From contig OX465110.1 of the NCBI GenBank assembly GCA_949987565.1, positions 3,892,148-3,956,147 of the forward strand: 64,000 nt of DNA, given 5' to 3'. Of the stretch, positions 54,001 to 64,000 are shown in pieces (position 1 is the stretch's first letter; every line of letters starts with the position of its first letter). Source of the stretch: Luidia sarsii. Its lineage: Eukaryota > Echinodermata > Asteroidea > Paxillosida > Luidiidae. Made by a program: the position numbers and the translations under genes. The notes under the pieces were generated by a model. That model was not told the DNA's origin, made no database searches, and saw nothing but the letters and a program-made list of their open reading frames with translations.

Positions 54001-57000
54001 GGGTGAGGAGAGTAATTCGAGGCCTCGTTCTGATGCCGGTGTGGGTGTTACCTTGTAGGCCGTGATACTCCCAGACAGTCGCTCAAGGTCCAGTTCCAGG
54101 GGGGCATCCGCCGCCTCGGTCAGTCTCCCCGTCAGCTTGTCGTTAAGGGCGGCCACAATCACAAACTCCTGCTGGTCAATCGTCTGGTCTTTGTTCAGGT
54201 CAAACACCTGCCACAGACGCACAGGTTGGAGGGATTAATAAGAAGCCGTTCGGGGGCATCAATCTCTCTCTCTCTCTGCTTGCTGACGGAACACTTTCAA
54301 AGGCCAAGCGATATCAAATGCTAAGATGATTGACGGATAGGCACAGTCGGGGAAGGAGACCACACCTCAATCTCTCTCTCTCTACACACAGCTCACTGCA
54401 TAGCACCTCCTTGCTCTTCTGTTCTCAACAGTCTTCTGACACCACACCCTCACCCACCACATTCCTTTCAACTCCCCACGCATGCTCACTCTTGCACGGT
54501 GGGCGCATCTTATTCAAATGAGGAATTGAATAATAAAAGAACTGCAAACTGGCAATCATGGCCCCCTGGCTCAATCAATAACCATAAAGAAATAGCTTTA
54601 CTGCACAGATTCCTTGTGACAATTTGGGAAGGCCACCATCTGAGCGCTGGATACCTCAGCGGTACGAGCGCCGGTACGATAAGCCAGAGGTCTCGGGTTC
54701 AGGGTCTAGTCAAAAATTTGATACTGAATGCTACTTGCACAGACCACTACTTTAATGAGTCTATGGCCATCATACATGTAGGTCCACAATTAAGATAGGG
54801 AAATTGGATAACCCTGTTGGGTTGTCACTTCAATCTCCCCGATTATTTTACATCAGGAGTGAGAGTACTGGGCAGGGAATTACTTGGCCATTGCAACGAC
54901 ACTGTCCACGTTTAAGTCCTGGTATCGGGTTTTCTCTGCCATTTTGCAAAATTTGGTCTTTTTGTCCCTTTGCCTTTGAGAAAGGTCCTGCTAGGATCGA
55001 AACATCAGGCCCTCCACCTTTTTTCGAGATTTTTCAAAAATGTTCAAAAGCTCGTAGTCAGGTTATCCTTTTGTCAACAATCTCAGTCTATTACTATTTT
55101 TAAGTGTAAAATAAAGACTTTTTTTTTTTAATTGGCTTTTAACAAAGTACTTGTTTACTCTTAAATTTTGCTTGCAAATTTAAATCATTCGCACATTATT
55201 ACTTTGGTTCTCTTTCTGTTTGTGTTTTCACTTGGTGCATTTGTGGGGAGTTTTTAATAGGTTTTTAATCTTTTTTTTCTATGTATTATTGTTTTGAGAT
55301 AATTGAGTTTTTTTGTAAGTGGTTTAAGTCTAGTTTTAAATGAAATTTGATTGTTTTTATGTAATGCGCGTACAATAAATTTATTGCTACTATTATTTGA
55401 ATTTGGAACTTCACAGGAGGACTCGTTCGTCACTTCATTATCTCCCCTACCTGCATGAAGAGACGTCCCGTGTCCTTGTTCTCCCTTCCTCGGTACATTC
55501 TCTTGAAGAGCTCCTGAAGGGTGATCACGCCATTCCCATCCATGTCCAGCTCCCCAAACTTCTTCTCAAACACCTCCTGCTGACGGGCCGTGATGAACTT
55601 GTAGGCGTCCATCATCTAATGATGATGGATTCAAAGAAAATAATTCGATCATGGAAAAAGTTCGAGTGATACACAAAAAATGTTGCGAACTGCTTGCTGA
55701 CTATGATTACCAAAATGCAAATCTCAAAATTTAGTGGGCCTGACGTTTCGATCCTAGCGGGACCTTTCTCAAAGGCACTGCCCTTGAGAAAGGTCCTGCT
55801 GCGATCAAAACATCACGGAAAGAGTTCCATAAACAGACAACCGTTTACACTCTGTGAGAAAGGGTCAGGTACTTCCAAAGTGAATGCTTCCAAATGTGCT
55901 ACACTCTGTGGGAGCCCTGAACTGCAGCAGCCAGGTTTGCAATGCAATTGGTTGTTTGTATCTCAAACAAATCAAGGGCGTGATCCCAGGAAAGATAGTT
56001 GACAATTTGGGAAGGCTGTCATCTACTGGCTGGATAGGTCAGATGGTAAGAGTGCCTGGTACGCAAAATTAAGGTCTCGGGTTCGAGTCCTGGTCCAGTC
56101 AAAGTTTTCTTTGCCATTTTCCAAAATTGCCACACTTTAAAATAAGAGAAAATGTGTCTATTACAGCATTACTTTCCTTTTTGGGGTACAGTATATTATT
56201 CAAATCGGCCACACGACCTCGACCAGCTCGATGGTCAAGTGGTTAAGACGTCTGACTAGAAAGCAGGAATCGTGGGTTCGAATCCCGCCCGAGCTGCCTC
56301 AAATGTTTTCATCAGGCATCGGGCAAAGCACTGGGCATTCATTGCTTATCACGTCGGGCAGGGCAAACCCTCATTGAATTTGTGGGGGGTAGGATATACT
56401 TACAGGAGCAATGAAGGGTTTTGGCGAGTCTTCATTGGAGCCAAGTTCTGCGAACCTGTGACTCACCTTGGACTTAAGTTAGAGCCAAGTTCTGCGAGCC
56501 TGTGACTCACCTTGGACTTAAGTTAGAGCCACGTTCTGCGAACCTGTGACTCACCTTGGACTTAAGTTAGAGCCAAGTTCTGCGAACCTGTGACTCACCT
56601 TGGACTTAAGTTAGAGCCAAGTTCTGCGAACCTGTGACTCACCTTGGACTTAAGTTAGAGCCAAGTTCTGCGAACCTGTGACTCACCTTGGACTTAAGTT
56701 AGAGCCAAGTTCTGCGAGCCTGTGACTCACCTTGGACTTGAATTAGAGCCACGTTCTGCGAACCTGTGACTCACCTTGGACTTAAGTTAGAGCCAAGTTC
56801 TGCGAACCTGTGACTCACCTTGGACTTAAGTTAGAGCCAAGTTCTGCGAGCCTGTGACTCACCTTGGACTTAAGTTAGAGCCACGTTCTGCGAACCTGTG
56901 ACTCACCTTGGACTTAAGTTAGAGCCAAGTTCTGCGAACCTGTGACTCACCTTGGACTTAAGTTAGAGCCAAGTTCTGCGAGCCTGTGACTCACCTTGGA

Positions 57001-58627
57001 CTTAAGTTAGAGCCAAGTTCTGCGAGCCTGTGACTCACCTTGGACTTAAGTTAGAGCCAAGTTCTGCGAACCTGTGACTCACCTTGGACTTAAGTTAGAG
57101 CCAAGTTCTGCGAACCTGTGACTCACCTTGGACTTAAGTTGGAGCCAAGTTCTGCGAACCTGTGACTCACCTTGGACTTAAGTTAGAGCCAAGTTCTGCG
57201 AACCTGTGACTCACCTTGGACTTAAGTTAGAGCCAAGTTCTGCGAGCCTGTGACTCACCTTGGACTTAAGTTAGAGCCAAGTTCTGCGAGCCTGTGACTC
57301 ACCTTGGACTTAAGTTAGAGCCAAGTTCTGCGAACCTGTGACTCACCTTGGACTTAAGTTAGAGCCAAGTTATGCGAGCCTGTGACTCACCTTGGACTTA
57401 AGTTAGAGCCAAGTTCTGCGAGCCTGTGACTCACCTTGGACTTGAGCTTGTCCGCCTTGGCCGACCCGGCTATGGAGTCGTCCGACTTCCTGGACTTGGC
57501 GCTCCTGGCCTCTCTCCTCTCGGCTCTCAGCCGCTCCACCTCCTCCAGCTCCGCGTCGTTCAGCACCCGGCCGAAGACCTGCTCCTGGACGTCGTTGTCG
57601 GAGGAGGAGGAGGAGGAGGCGGGGTCCCCGGCGATCAGCTCCGGCGCAGCCGACTCCTCCAGGTGGCCCACGCTGGAGACGCCGCCGGCCAGCCGGTCGA
57701 TGCGGCCCAGGCTGTCCTCCATGGCGGCTATCCGGTCGTCGCTGATCACCATGCCCAGCAGCGCCTCCTCGGCCGTCGGTGCGGCGGCTTTCGCCGCCGC
57801 CGTTGCCGGCGCGTCCTGGTTGGAGTCACTGCCGCCCCGACCGCTGGCTTCTCCCCGACCGCCCGCACCGGTTGAGGAGGCTCTCGACGGGGCCTGGCCA
57901 GCACCGAATATCTCCTGGAGGTCATCCCCATCCGCCCTAGAGCTCTCAAAGTCTGTCATGAAGGTACTGTGGGTGGAGGGGGGGGGGAAAGGGAGGGGAA
58001 GGGACACAGAATTCCAAATTCATTCAAGAAAATATTGTCTGAAAAGTTGGAGGGCATGACGTTTCGATCCTAGCAGGAGCTTTCTCAAAGGCAGAGAGAT
58101 AGGTCCTGCTAGGATCGAAACGTCAGGCCCACTAAATTTTAAGATATGCATTTTGGTAATTTTAGTCAGTAAGCAGTTTGCAACATTTTTGTATATCACC
58201 TTAGGAAAATATTGTCTGAAAAGTTGGAGGGCCTGACGTTTTTCGATCCTAGCAGGACCTTTCTCGTCAAGGGCAAAGCTTTGCCTTCGAGAAAGGTCTT
58301 CCCAAGGAGGACTCGACTAGCTGGTTCAGCGTGACCGTACAGGTGACCAGCTAGCTGCAGACGACGCTGTCTGGTGGTGGTAGTGACAGGCTGGAGGGAG
58401 CCGTACAGGATAGAGTCGGGGACGTGACCCTGCCATGATATGCCCAGGACGGCACGTGATATTCTTGTATAGGTTCCGTCCAAGGACATGGAAAGCGACA
58501 AGCGAAAAAAAAGCTACACAACAAATAGATGTAAATAAACAATACACACGTGTGCAATATGTACTCACTCTCCTGTCTGTCTGCTCTTTTTGCTCAGTGA
58601 TTTGGTAATTCTGATGTTCGGCATCAT
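50733..58627 (-). CDS. Four-EF-hand protein, minus strand (412 aa from the ATG at 58627)
   Basis: Exons in transcript order: 58628-58569, 57966-57435, 55615-55451, 54207-54052, 51059-50733. Phases join into 413 codons including TGA (50735-50733). Residues about 21-197 form an acidic, Ser/Ala-rich disordered N terminus. EF-hand loops are DMDGNGVITLQE, DLNKDQTIDQQE, DQDSDGRLTLED and DTDESGTIDFKE. All keep Asp at loop position 1 and Gly or a turn residue at 6, and three end in Glu while the third ends in Asp. It is therefore a probable Ca2+ sensor. A C-terminal helix, YIPFFLRLHRRLAQ, follows the last loop. Family unrecognised. Upstream exons at 61.7-62.3 and 63.4 kb may extend the N terminus. 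Confidence 0.8.
51201..51534. mobile_element. TTAA-type MITE (copy 1), intron of the EF-hand gene
   Basis: TTAA lies on both sides (51197-51200, 51535-51538). The interior matches 58738-59105 (GTCGAGGTCAAAGAATAGC, TCAGCTCAATCCGCCAACCG). The left terminus is diverged. Confidence 0.8.
51862..51975. repeat. Dispersed repeat shared with 25975-26095
   Basis: GACGTGATGTCATCTGCTTT, CTTGTATTCCACTCTTCTTT and GGTTGGCGAGCTGATCT parallel the 26-kb copy. Confidence 0.6.
52120..53060. other. Intronic sequence without recognised elements
   Basis: It has an A-run near 52121-52140, a G-rich run near 52840-52875 and no supported exon. Confidence 0.4.
53075..53235. repeat. 20-bp minisatellite GGACTTTGACCAGTTCAAAG
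   Basis: Eight near-identical tandem copies. Confidence 0.95.
53680..53915 (+). repeat. SINE A pair, head-to-head scrap plus full copy
   Basis: An inverted 5' portion (GGGATTCAAACCCGACGTCT, AACCACTTGACCACGG) precedes the direct GAATCGCGGGTTCAAATCCC and the tail GGCAAACCCTCACTGGCTTA. Confidence 0.8.
54052..54207 (-). CDS. EF-hand gene exon with EF-hand 2
   Basis: The acceptor (minus) TGTGGCAG leads to VFDLNKDQTIDQQEFVIVAA, LNDKLTGRLTEAADAPLELD and GSITAYK. The donor is GTAACA. Phase 0 at both ends. Confidence 0.9.
54625..54715 (+). repeat. SINE B
   Basis: GCTGGATACCTCAGCGGTAC, GGTCTCGGGTTCAGGGTCTA, then GTCAAAAATTTG. Confidence 0.7.
54955..55030 (+). repeat. Family P single arm
   Basis: GCCTTTGAGAAAGGTCCTGC and TAGGATCGAAACATCAGGCC. 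Confidence 0.8.
55451..55615 (-). CDS. EF-hand gene exon with EF-hand 1
   Basis: The acceptor (minus) CATTAG leads to MMDAYKFITARQQEVFEKKF, GELDMDGNGVITLQELFKRM, ENKDTGRLFMQ. The donor is GTAGGG. Phase 0 at both ends. Confidence 0.9.
55672..55812. repeat. Family P foldback copy
   Basis: Both arms are present: GGCCTGACGTTTCGATCC... and CTTGAGAAAGGTCCTGCTGC. Confidence 0.8.
56010..56130 (+). repeat. SINE B
   Basis: GGCTGGATAGGTCAGATGGT, AAGGTCTCGGGTTCGAGTCC and CAAAGTTTTCTTTGCCATTT give near-consensus A- and B-boxes. Confidence 0.85.
56205..56380 (+). repeat. SINE A, near-consensus copy
   Basis: CGATGGTCAAGTGGTTAAGA, GAATCGTGGGTTCGAATCCC, GAGCTGCCTC and the tail TCGGGCAAAGCACTGGGCAT. Confidence 0.9.
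56437..57434. repeat. 44-bp tandem array, about 22 copies, each with a 5' splice-donor sequence (minus strand)
   Basis: The plus-strand unit is GAGCCAAGTTCTGCGAACCT, GTGACTCACCTTGGACTTAA, GTTA. It abuts the exon at 57435-57966, whose own end (CTCACCTTGGACTTGAGCTT) is the seed. On the transcribed strand each unit holds TCCAAG|GTGAGTCAC. Confidence 0.95.
57435..57966 (-). CDS. EF-hand gene acidic/Ser-rich exon
   Basis: The acceptor (minus) ACCCACAG leads to TFMTDFESSRADGDDLQEIF, an Ala/Gly/Ser-rich centre, GMVISDDRIAAMEDSLGRID, VQEQVFGRVLNDAELEEVER and a basic end SKADKLKSK. The donor is GTGAGT. 177 codons after the split codon, phase 0 at the 3' end. Confidence 0.85.
58020..58290. repeat. Family P foldback cluster
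   Basis: Three arms with GACGTTTCGATCCTAGCAGG or its inverse are present. One carries an extra T and a GTCAAGGGCAAAG insertion. Confidence 0.8.
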
Positions 58628-58628
58628 G
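58569..58628 (-). CDS. EF-hand gene exon containing the likely ATG
   Basis: The acceptor (minus) TTCTTAG is followed by C, then ATGATG: MMPNIRITKSLSKKSRQTG. The donor is GTGAGT, with phase 2 matching the next exon (GA|T). It could be the first coding exon or an internal one. Confidence 0.7.
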
Positions 58629-58737
58629 CTAAGAAGTGAAAGTAAAAATGAGACGTTTCTGGATTAATTATAGAAGACAAATAACACACTGCTCTGAGAA
58701 TTACAGCACATCAATTTGAAAGTGCAATGTAGTTTAA

Positions 58738-59105
58738 AGCCCCTACACAATATTGGTCGAGGTCAAAGAATAGCATCCATACGTTGTCCGATCTAACATA
58801 GGCATGAAATAGCTCACCTGTGAAAATTTCAGCTCAATCCGCCAACCGAGTCTCGAGAAAATCGTGAAAACCGCTTTATTTGTTTCGCGAAAATGCAGCA
58901 TTCAACGCCGTACTGTTCCGAAAAATAGTTTAGATCTCAGTGAGACATAAACTTTTCCTTTTACTCATTTCTCCCAAAATACAACATTTTAGGCAAACAT
59001 TTTTCAGTGAGAGGTTTCTACTATAACCATCTTCAAACTGTATCAGTTTCATGTAATTCTGTGAACATTTCTGTTTTTTGATCTTACCAATGTTGTGTAG
59101 GGGCT
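58738..59105. mobile_element. TTAA-type MITE (copy 2), intact ends
   Basis: TTAA target copies are at 58734-58737 and 59106-59109. Ends AGCCCCTACACAATATTGGT and ACCAATGTTGTGTAGGGGCT are inverted repeats (19 of 20). The TTAA target is typical of piggyBac- or Kolobok-type transposases. Confidence 0.9.
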
Positions 59106-59284
59106 TTAATAGTCCCAGAAGATATTATAATTTTTTTTTTTTTTTTTTTTAGCATACTTTGATCACCATGGTTTTTTGACTCTATTGGTTGAGAATTAAT
59201 GTTTCATCCGAGCTGACCTGGCTTTTTTGGTAAAAAAAAAATGTAAAAAAAGCATCAATACCCGACAAAGTTAGTTGACTAGTA

Positions 59285-59335
59285 TGTTAAACCAGGGGTC
59301 TCAGGATCAAGTCCCGGCCCAGTCAGCTTTTTTAA
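59285..59335 (+). repeat. SINE B fragment
   Basis: GTATGTTAAACCAGGGGTCT and AGTCCCGGCCCAGTCAGC. Confidence 0.55.
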
Positions 59336-59339
59336 CAGT

Positions 59340-60255
59340 ATACATTTAAAAAAAAAAATATTTTTAATTAAAAAAAAGGGGGGGTTAAAAGTGTATTAAA
59401 ACAAAAGTGCAACCTGCAGACGTTTGGCAAAGATAAATAATGACAGCAAATCTAAAAGGAAAAAATAATGTCTTACTTATGGACTTGAGGTTCACTTCCG
59501 GGACGATCGACTATTCCAAGCAAAGTAAAACAAAAACAAAAAAGAGAAAGAAAGAAGAAAATATGAAAGTTTGCAATAGAAAAGGAAAAGACATATCAAA
59601 ATGTGGCAAACTGCTCACCAACTGAAATAATTAGGCAGGTTTTATTCCCCCGGCAATGGCATTCTTCCTGCAAATGTTATTTTGCCGGTCCCTTTCTCTG
59701 ATTGGACAATTGTCATCACATGTTGCCAGCTCTCTTGCCCGAAAAGGTTATTCTGCCGGAGATCGTTCCTGAATAACCTTATGGGCAAGAGAACCGGCAC
59801 GACGTCAATGGCAGTTGGACAATCAAGAGTAAGGGACTGGCAAAATAGCAGGTGGAGTTTAGAAATTAAGAGAAACACAATCGGAATTGTTAGCATGTTA
59901 TATAGAATAAAACACAAGGCTTGTTCACAACTTCACACTGTCAGAAAAAAAAGTGCCACTGTTATTCTGTTGCTCGCACTCAAACATGACGAGAAATATT
60001 GTGCGGGCCAAAAATTTTGAGCCGAAAAAAATGAGAACTGAAAACAAATTGTGAGCCCCCAAAAAATTGTGAGACGGAAAATAGTGATCCGATTGCAGTA
60101 CCTTCCAGGACCAACTGCGCATAGACCCTTCCTGAGCATGACTCACACATTATCGTGTTCACACGAAGCAAAACAACAGAGTTAGGATCACATTCAAATT
60201 TGCTTTTTTGGGAGGGGTGATTTTCATAGATCTATGATTTTTCATCGAGAATGTA
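59340..60255. other. Intronic sequence without recognised elements
   Basis: A-rich, with small inverted GCCGG/CCGGC-bearing segments near 59645-59800. No exon is supported. Confidence 0.4.
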
Positions 60256-60259
60256 CTTC

Positions 60260-60515
60260 AAGAAGAGAAATAAGGAGTCAGTCAGGGGTTCGAATCCTGA
60301 ATTTTTTGAGCTGCCTGAGTTTTTTTCAGCAGGCAGTCTGGTAAAGCACTGAGCATACCTTTGAATTAATACACGTCGAGTGGAGCTAGCCCTTCTTGAA
60401 AATGGTGATTTTACTGTTTAACTGCCATCGGGCAAAGCACTGAGCACTCAGTGTTTATCACGTCGAGCAGTGCAAACCCTCATTGAATTACATTCTCCTG
60501 AACCCAGACACCATG
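60260..60515 (+). repeat. SINE A, rearranged copy
   Basis: A B-box-like GTCAGGGGTTCGAATCCTGA and two successive tail segments (GGTAAAGCACTGAGCATACC; GGGCAAAGCACTGAGCACTC) are present. Confidence 0.7.
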
Positions 60516-60519
60516 TTAT

Positions 60520-61010
60520 ATTTACTGTTTGTGTTGGTGTGAACAGCCCTCCAGAATGTTAAAAAGTTCAGACAGACAGAGTAGGAAAACATTGAAAGCT
60601 GCTGAAGATGTGCATCGTTCATTGTTGGTTTTTTTTTTGGGGGGGAGGGAGCAGCGTAAAGCAGCTTCTTTCTCAAAAAGCAGCAATGTTAAGATTTGGG
60701 ACAAAGAGATTCAGAGGTGTGGTGTAACAATTTACAAAGGGCTTTTGCATTGGAAGTCTTGGTAGTAAAATGTGCTGAGAATGTGGATCAATAAGAAGGA
60801 ATATTACGCCAGCAATAGATTCGAGAAATGTCTTTGAATATGGCTTGAAATTCAGATAAATTTCCGGACGACCACCTGAAGTTCTTCTGGTACCGTAGCA
60901 GACTAGATCAGAGAATCAATGTTCGTCAAAGACAGGTGGCGATAGTTTGCTGACTTTTACAACTTGAGTTCCTATTCGTCAAATCTTTTCAATTAATGGG
61001 CAAATAAGAC
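60520..61010. other. Intronic sequence without recognised elements
   Basis: No exon or repeat family recognised. Confidence 0.4.
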
Positions 61011-61013
61011 ATC

Positions 61014-61265
61014 TGTGACCCGGCACAACATAATGAGGAATAACCCCCACTTTTGAGATTTTGAGATTTTCTAATGATGTGAAAGAGTGTACCATTAGCT
61101 TTCAAATGATATCAAAATTTCGTCCAATACATTAACTTTCCAGAAAAAAATAAATAAATAAAAACATGATTTTTAATCGAATTGAGAAGATACTTTGACT
61201 TTAGGCGTTGTTTACTCGAAAAGTGTTTTGGTGGGATATTTCTCATGTCGCTGTGCCGGGTCACA
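61014..61265. mobile_element. 252-bp inverted-repeat element, family F, complete copy
   Basis: Ends TGTGACCCGGCACAACATAA and GTGCCGGGTCACA. Co-extensive with 18498-18747. Confidence 0.8.
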
Positions 61266-61712
61266 TTTTTCAGTCTCTTTTTGTAAATTGTTACTGAAAA
61301 GAATGTTGCTCCTCAATATTGGTCATTCAGACAGTCAGACCAATGTCGGGGAGAGGAGGTCACTGGTCCACTATGAATTTTAAGCACAGCATAAAATTTT
61401 AAAAGGTGGTGATTTTTTTTTTTTAGAGCAGTGAATCGAGAGAGAAGCTGTTAGTCATTTTGAAGATCTGAAGCAAATTGCGTAGAATCTGGTGGTCAGC
61501 TTTGTGGGTGAGGAAGAAAAAGAGTGGCCATCACTGTTGGTGGTGGCTGCGGTGATGGTGGTGGTGGTGGGGTGCTTTGAGGTCATAGGTCGCACACGCA
61601 CACGGCACACGGTGAAGCACTGCAGCGGGCAGAGTGTCGACGGGGGAGGACCCCCGTCGCGAGATCACGGCACACACTTTGTCGCGCCGTGTTTCGGCAC
61701 GCAACAACCTAC

Positions 61713-62253
61713 CGGCCACACCGGCACCTTCCTCGGCGACACTGTCCCCGAATCGACGGTCCTCGTCTCCGGGGAGCCCCTCAGTCCCGCCGGGCTCCGC
61801 TCGAGGGCTCCCGTCCTCGACCGCCGCCTCCCCCACGGCCTCTTCGGCGTCGGGGGCAGACGCCTCAGTCTCTCGGGGCTCCTCAGCGGGAGACCCGCGG
61901 CCCTCGCTCCCTCGGTCCTCCGTCGTCGCCTGCTCTCGGCGTTCCTCTTGAGGCTCGGTCTCTTCCAAGCGCAACTCCCCGATGTCAACATCTACAGGCT
62001 TCTCCTGCTCCTTGCTAACATCTGTCTTCTCTTCATCCCCGACGACTGAGTCACCCTCCTCCTCCTCCTCCTCCTCCTCCTCCCCAGCCTCGCCTCCGAG
62101 TTCTCCAGCCTCCTGTTCTTCATCTACATGTACAGGTTTTTCTATAGCGCTGGTGTTTTCATTTTCTGGGGTTTCGTGGGTGATTTGAGTTGAGCTTGTG
62201 TCATTACCTTGTGTCGGTTCCGGCTGTTCCGTAAAGGTGGTTTTCAGATGGAC
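61713..62253 (-). CDS. Acidic exon, probably an upstream exon of the EF-hand gene
   Basis: The acceptor (minus) CCAAACAG leads to VHLKTTFTEQPEPTQGNDTS, a glutamate run from a GAG repeat near 62053-62083, then EEKTDVSKEQEKPVDVDIGE and many E/A/P-rich residues. The best donor is GTAGGT (61712 leftwards), phase 1. If it is not spliced there, the frame runs on to a stop near 61531. Low complexity prevents family assignment. Its phase does not join 58628-58569 directly. Confidence 0.55.
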
Positions 62254-62331
62254 CTGTTTGGATCAACAAAAGTGGCAACTTAAAAAAAAAAAAACTCAAT
62301 GAAACCAAGGCACTCTGGTGCCGCAAGTCAA

Positions 62332-62516
62332 CCAGGCACTCTGTGCAATGACGTCACCAGCGGTACATGCACCGACTCTCCTTGAAGCCCATGTACGAAT
62401 TCCGTACATCAACAAGGTCTTACCCCATGGTGTCTGACTGGCGCCAAACGGACCTTCGCAACTGGAAACTGACACGGGCGGCTCCTGGGTCATGACCTCA
62501 TGCACAGAGTGCCTGG
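62332..62516. mobile_element. 185-bp inverted-repeat element
   Basis: CCAGGCACTCTGTGCAATGA at the left and CTCATGCACAGAGTGCCTGG at the right are inverted repeats. The interior contains a CRE-like TGACGTCA. Target duplication not found. Confidence 0.75.
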
Positions 62517-62682
62517 CTTAGTTATAGTCGCACTCTTACTAAACTAGCAATCAAGAGGCAACGCACTCATTTTGAGTTCAGCAGCCGATTTCAAGAAAAG
62601 GTGCGTAAGTTACGCAACGTACAAATGTTGCGTAAGTCTTGCGCCACAATGGCTCTTTTGTGCACTATTTAGAAAAGAGTGA

Positions 62683-62835
62683 TATACAACAATGTTGCAA
62701 ACTGCTTACTGACTAAAATTACCAAAATGCAAATCTTAAAATTTAGTGGGCCTGACGTTTTGATCCTAGCAGGACCTTTCTCAAAGGCAGAGAAAGGTCC
62801 TGCTAGGATCGAAACGTCAGGCCCACTAAATATTT
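62683..62835. repeat. Family P palindrome nested in an ACGCAACNNNNNATGTTGCGTA repeat
   Basis: An arm pair with CAAAGGCAGAGAAAGGTCCT at its centre. Flanks (TAAGTTACGCAACGTACAAA, GTTGCGTAAG; AAGTTACGCAACAAAAATGT) belong to another foldback sequence. Confidence 0.8.
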
Positions 62836-63405
62836 AGAAAAGACAGCAAAATGTTGCATAAGTTACGCAACAAAAATGTTGCGTACGCAAAATTTGAATT
62901 TCGTGAAATCGTCTGCCGTTCCAAAGTCATTTATCAAAATGTCAAAGACAAGTGGCAGATAAGGTTCCTGTGCATACTACATGTACATCATATTCAAATT
63001 GTGCATGGATAATACAAAATGGACCTCGTAATAGCAGTAGTCTTGTACGGTAGAGAACCAGTTTCAAGGGATGACTGTGGCTTGTATGTGAAAGAAGTCA
63101 CAGACAGGATTAGCGGCTCCTGCTATGGCTACGGCTGTCTGCATGCAACCAATCATAGCCAAATGACAGTCAAAGCCGTCGCTGTGAATTCAATCCTGGC
63201 CATGTCATCAGTCATAGAATCACTTGTGCAGACACGCTGAAGCGAGCCACAGGATGATCTGGATGACACTAAAATGAACTGAAACGTGCTATGCCGGACA
63301 GGCTAATGTGGGGGAAAAAAAACTACATTCACGGAGCATGTGAGAGTGGAGGCATTAGTTATCGGGTAGTAGTGCCAGTAGGATATATATCATCATGTGA
63401 CATAC

Positions 63406-63445
63406 CTGCCGAGTACCAGCTCCACTGGTAACCCTGTAGCCGTAC
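63406..63445 (-). CDS. Small upstream exon, 40 nt, tentative
   Basis: The acceptor (minus) CACTGTGGCAG leads to YGYRVTSGAGTRQ and the donor GTATGT. Ending in phase 0, it joins VHLKTTF of the acidic exon in frame. The gene would continue beyond the window. Confidence 0.4.
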
Positions 63446-63449
63446 CTGC

Positions 63450-64000
63450 CACAGTGGAAGACTGGGGAACTGTGGTGGTGGTGGTGGCGGAGACCGGTCG
63501 GTGAGGCATGCAAACAAAATGATATGGTGACACATGCAAGCATCATGCAGATGATCTCATTAACTGATCCCTGAGACACGATGTGACAGGGACAACTTCT
63601 AGATTTATACAAGGCTGCATTACAAAGAAAGAACTAAAGTGAAAGAACTTCAAAGCTACTGTACATGTAAATGACTACATTAGTACGGAGGCCTTGGCAG
63701 GTCAAAGAAAGTTTGAAATGAAATGAAAAAAAACCACAAAAAAACAACAACAACGGTTTGAAATGATATTGAAACGGATACAATGAGCATTTCCTGTAAA
63801 GTGTGCTTCAAATTCCAAAATCCAAAAACTTAAAAGCTAATAACTATAAACTGAATACCAGGTATCATTGTATTTAAATACCCTGATGTATGCATTGAGA
63901 TTTATACAGAAACATAGTTTTTGGAGATTCTACAAAAAAGGCCTTTCACACTGCTCCCAAAAATTGCAATTATTTGGATGCTATTAAAATTCCAATTCTT
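63450..64000. other. Right edge, nothing recognised
   Basis: AT-rich, with short CAC/GTG triplet runs near 63472-63490. No supported feature. Confidence 0.4.

Noticed and set aside
56205..56290. Possible genuine tRNA gene
   Set aside because: A- and B-box-like motifs exist, but the same body with the same non-tRNA tail recurs about ten times, so it is a SINE.
61531..61712. Continuation of the acidic exon to a stop (His-rich end)
   Set aside because: The sequence after the GTAGGT donor changes composition and ends in a GTG triplet run; more likely intronic.

Overview
This is a eukaryotic, intron-rich and repeat-dense window. GC-rich coding exons sit in AT-rich introns of about 0.2 to 3.7 kb. 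Splice sites are GT-AG. Nearly every intron carries tRNA-derived SINEs, foldback elements, small inverted-repeat DNA transposons or minisatellites, and there is one Penelope-like retroelement. This fits a marine invertebrate metazoan such as an echinoderm or cephalochordate. The sequence alone does not fix the species.

Three genes can be assembled by splice-site and phase matching. (1) Plus strand, 5295-41166: 32 coding exons give a phase-consistent 4692-nt CDS (1563 aa plus stop). The protein has an N-terminal WD-repeat region, an acidic/proline-rich linker, a helical (HEAT/armadillo-like) C-terminal region and a conserved C-terminal tail. It is best explained as a WDR97-like (KIAA1875 family) protein, probably axonemal. 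An RFX-type X-box and a possible 5' UTR exon lie near 3.25-3.49 kb. (2) Plus strand, 46521-48496: a compact three-exon gene (261 aa) of unrecognised family with an RRM-like C-terminal segment. (3) Minus strand, from beyond 63.4 kb down to 50733: a protein with four EF-hands, with an acidic exon and a small exon farther upstream that probably belong to it. Genes 2 and 3 converge; their stop codons are about 2.2 kb apart.

Layout: 1-1.06 kb Penelope-like element ORF (minus, runs off the left edge); 1.08-5.2 kb repeats and the putative promoter of gene 1; 5.3-41.2 kb gene 1; 41.2-46.5 kb intergenic, with a 30-bp minisatellite, a degenerate satellite of about 180 bp and DNA-transposon remnants; 46.5-48.5 kb gene 2; 49.5-64 kb gene 3 with two unusual tandem arrays.

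The strongest non-genic signals are: (a) a dispersed palindromic repeat whose arms fold like a degenerate hammerhead ribozyme and which abuts the Penelope-like ORF; (b) a foldback repeat carrying a histone-type 3' stem-loop with compensatory changes; (c) minisatellites seeded exactly at exon/intron junctions, one of them repeating a 5' splice site about 22 times; (d) several small inverted-repeat DNA element families with intact target-site duplications (9 bp, 6 bp, TTAA).
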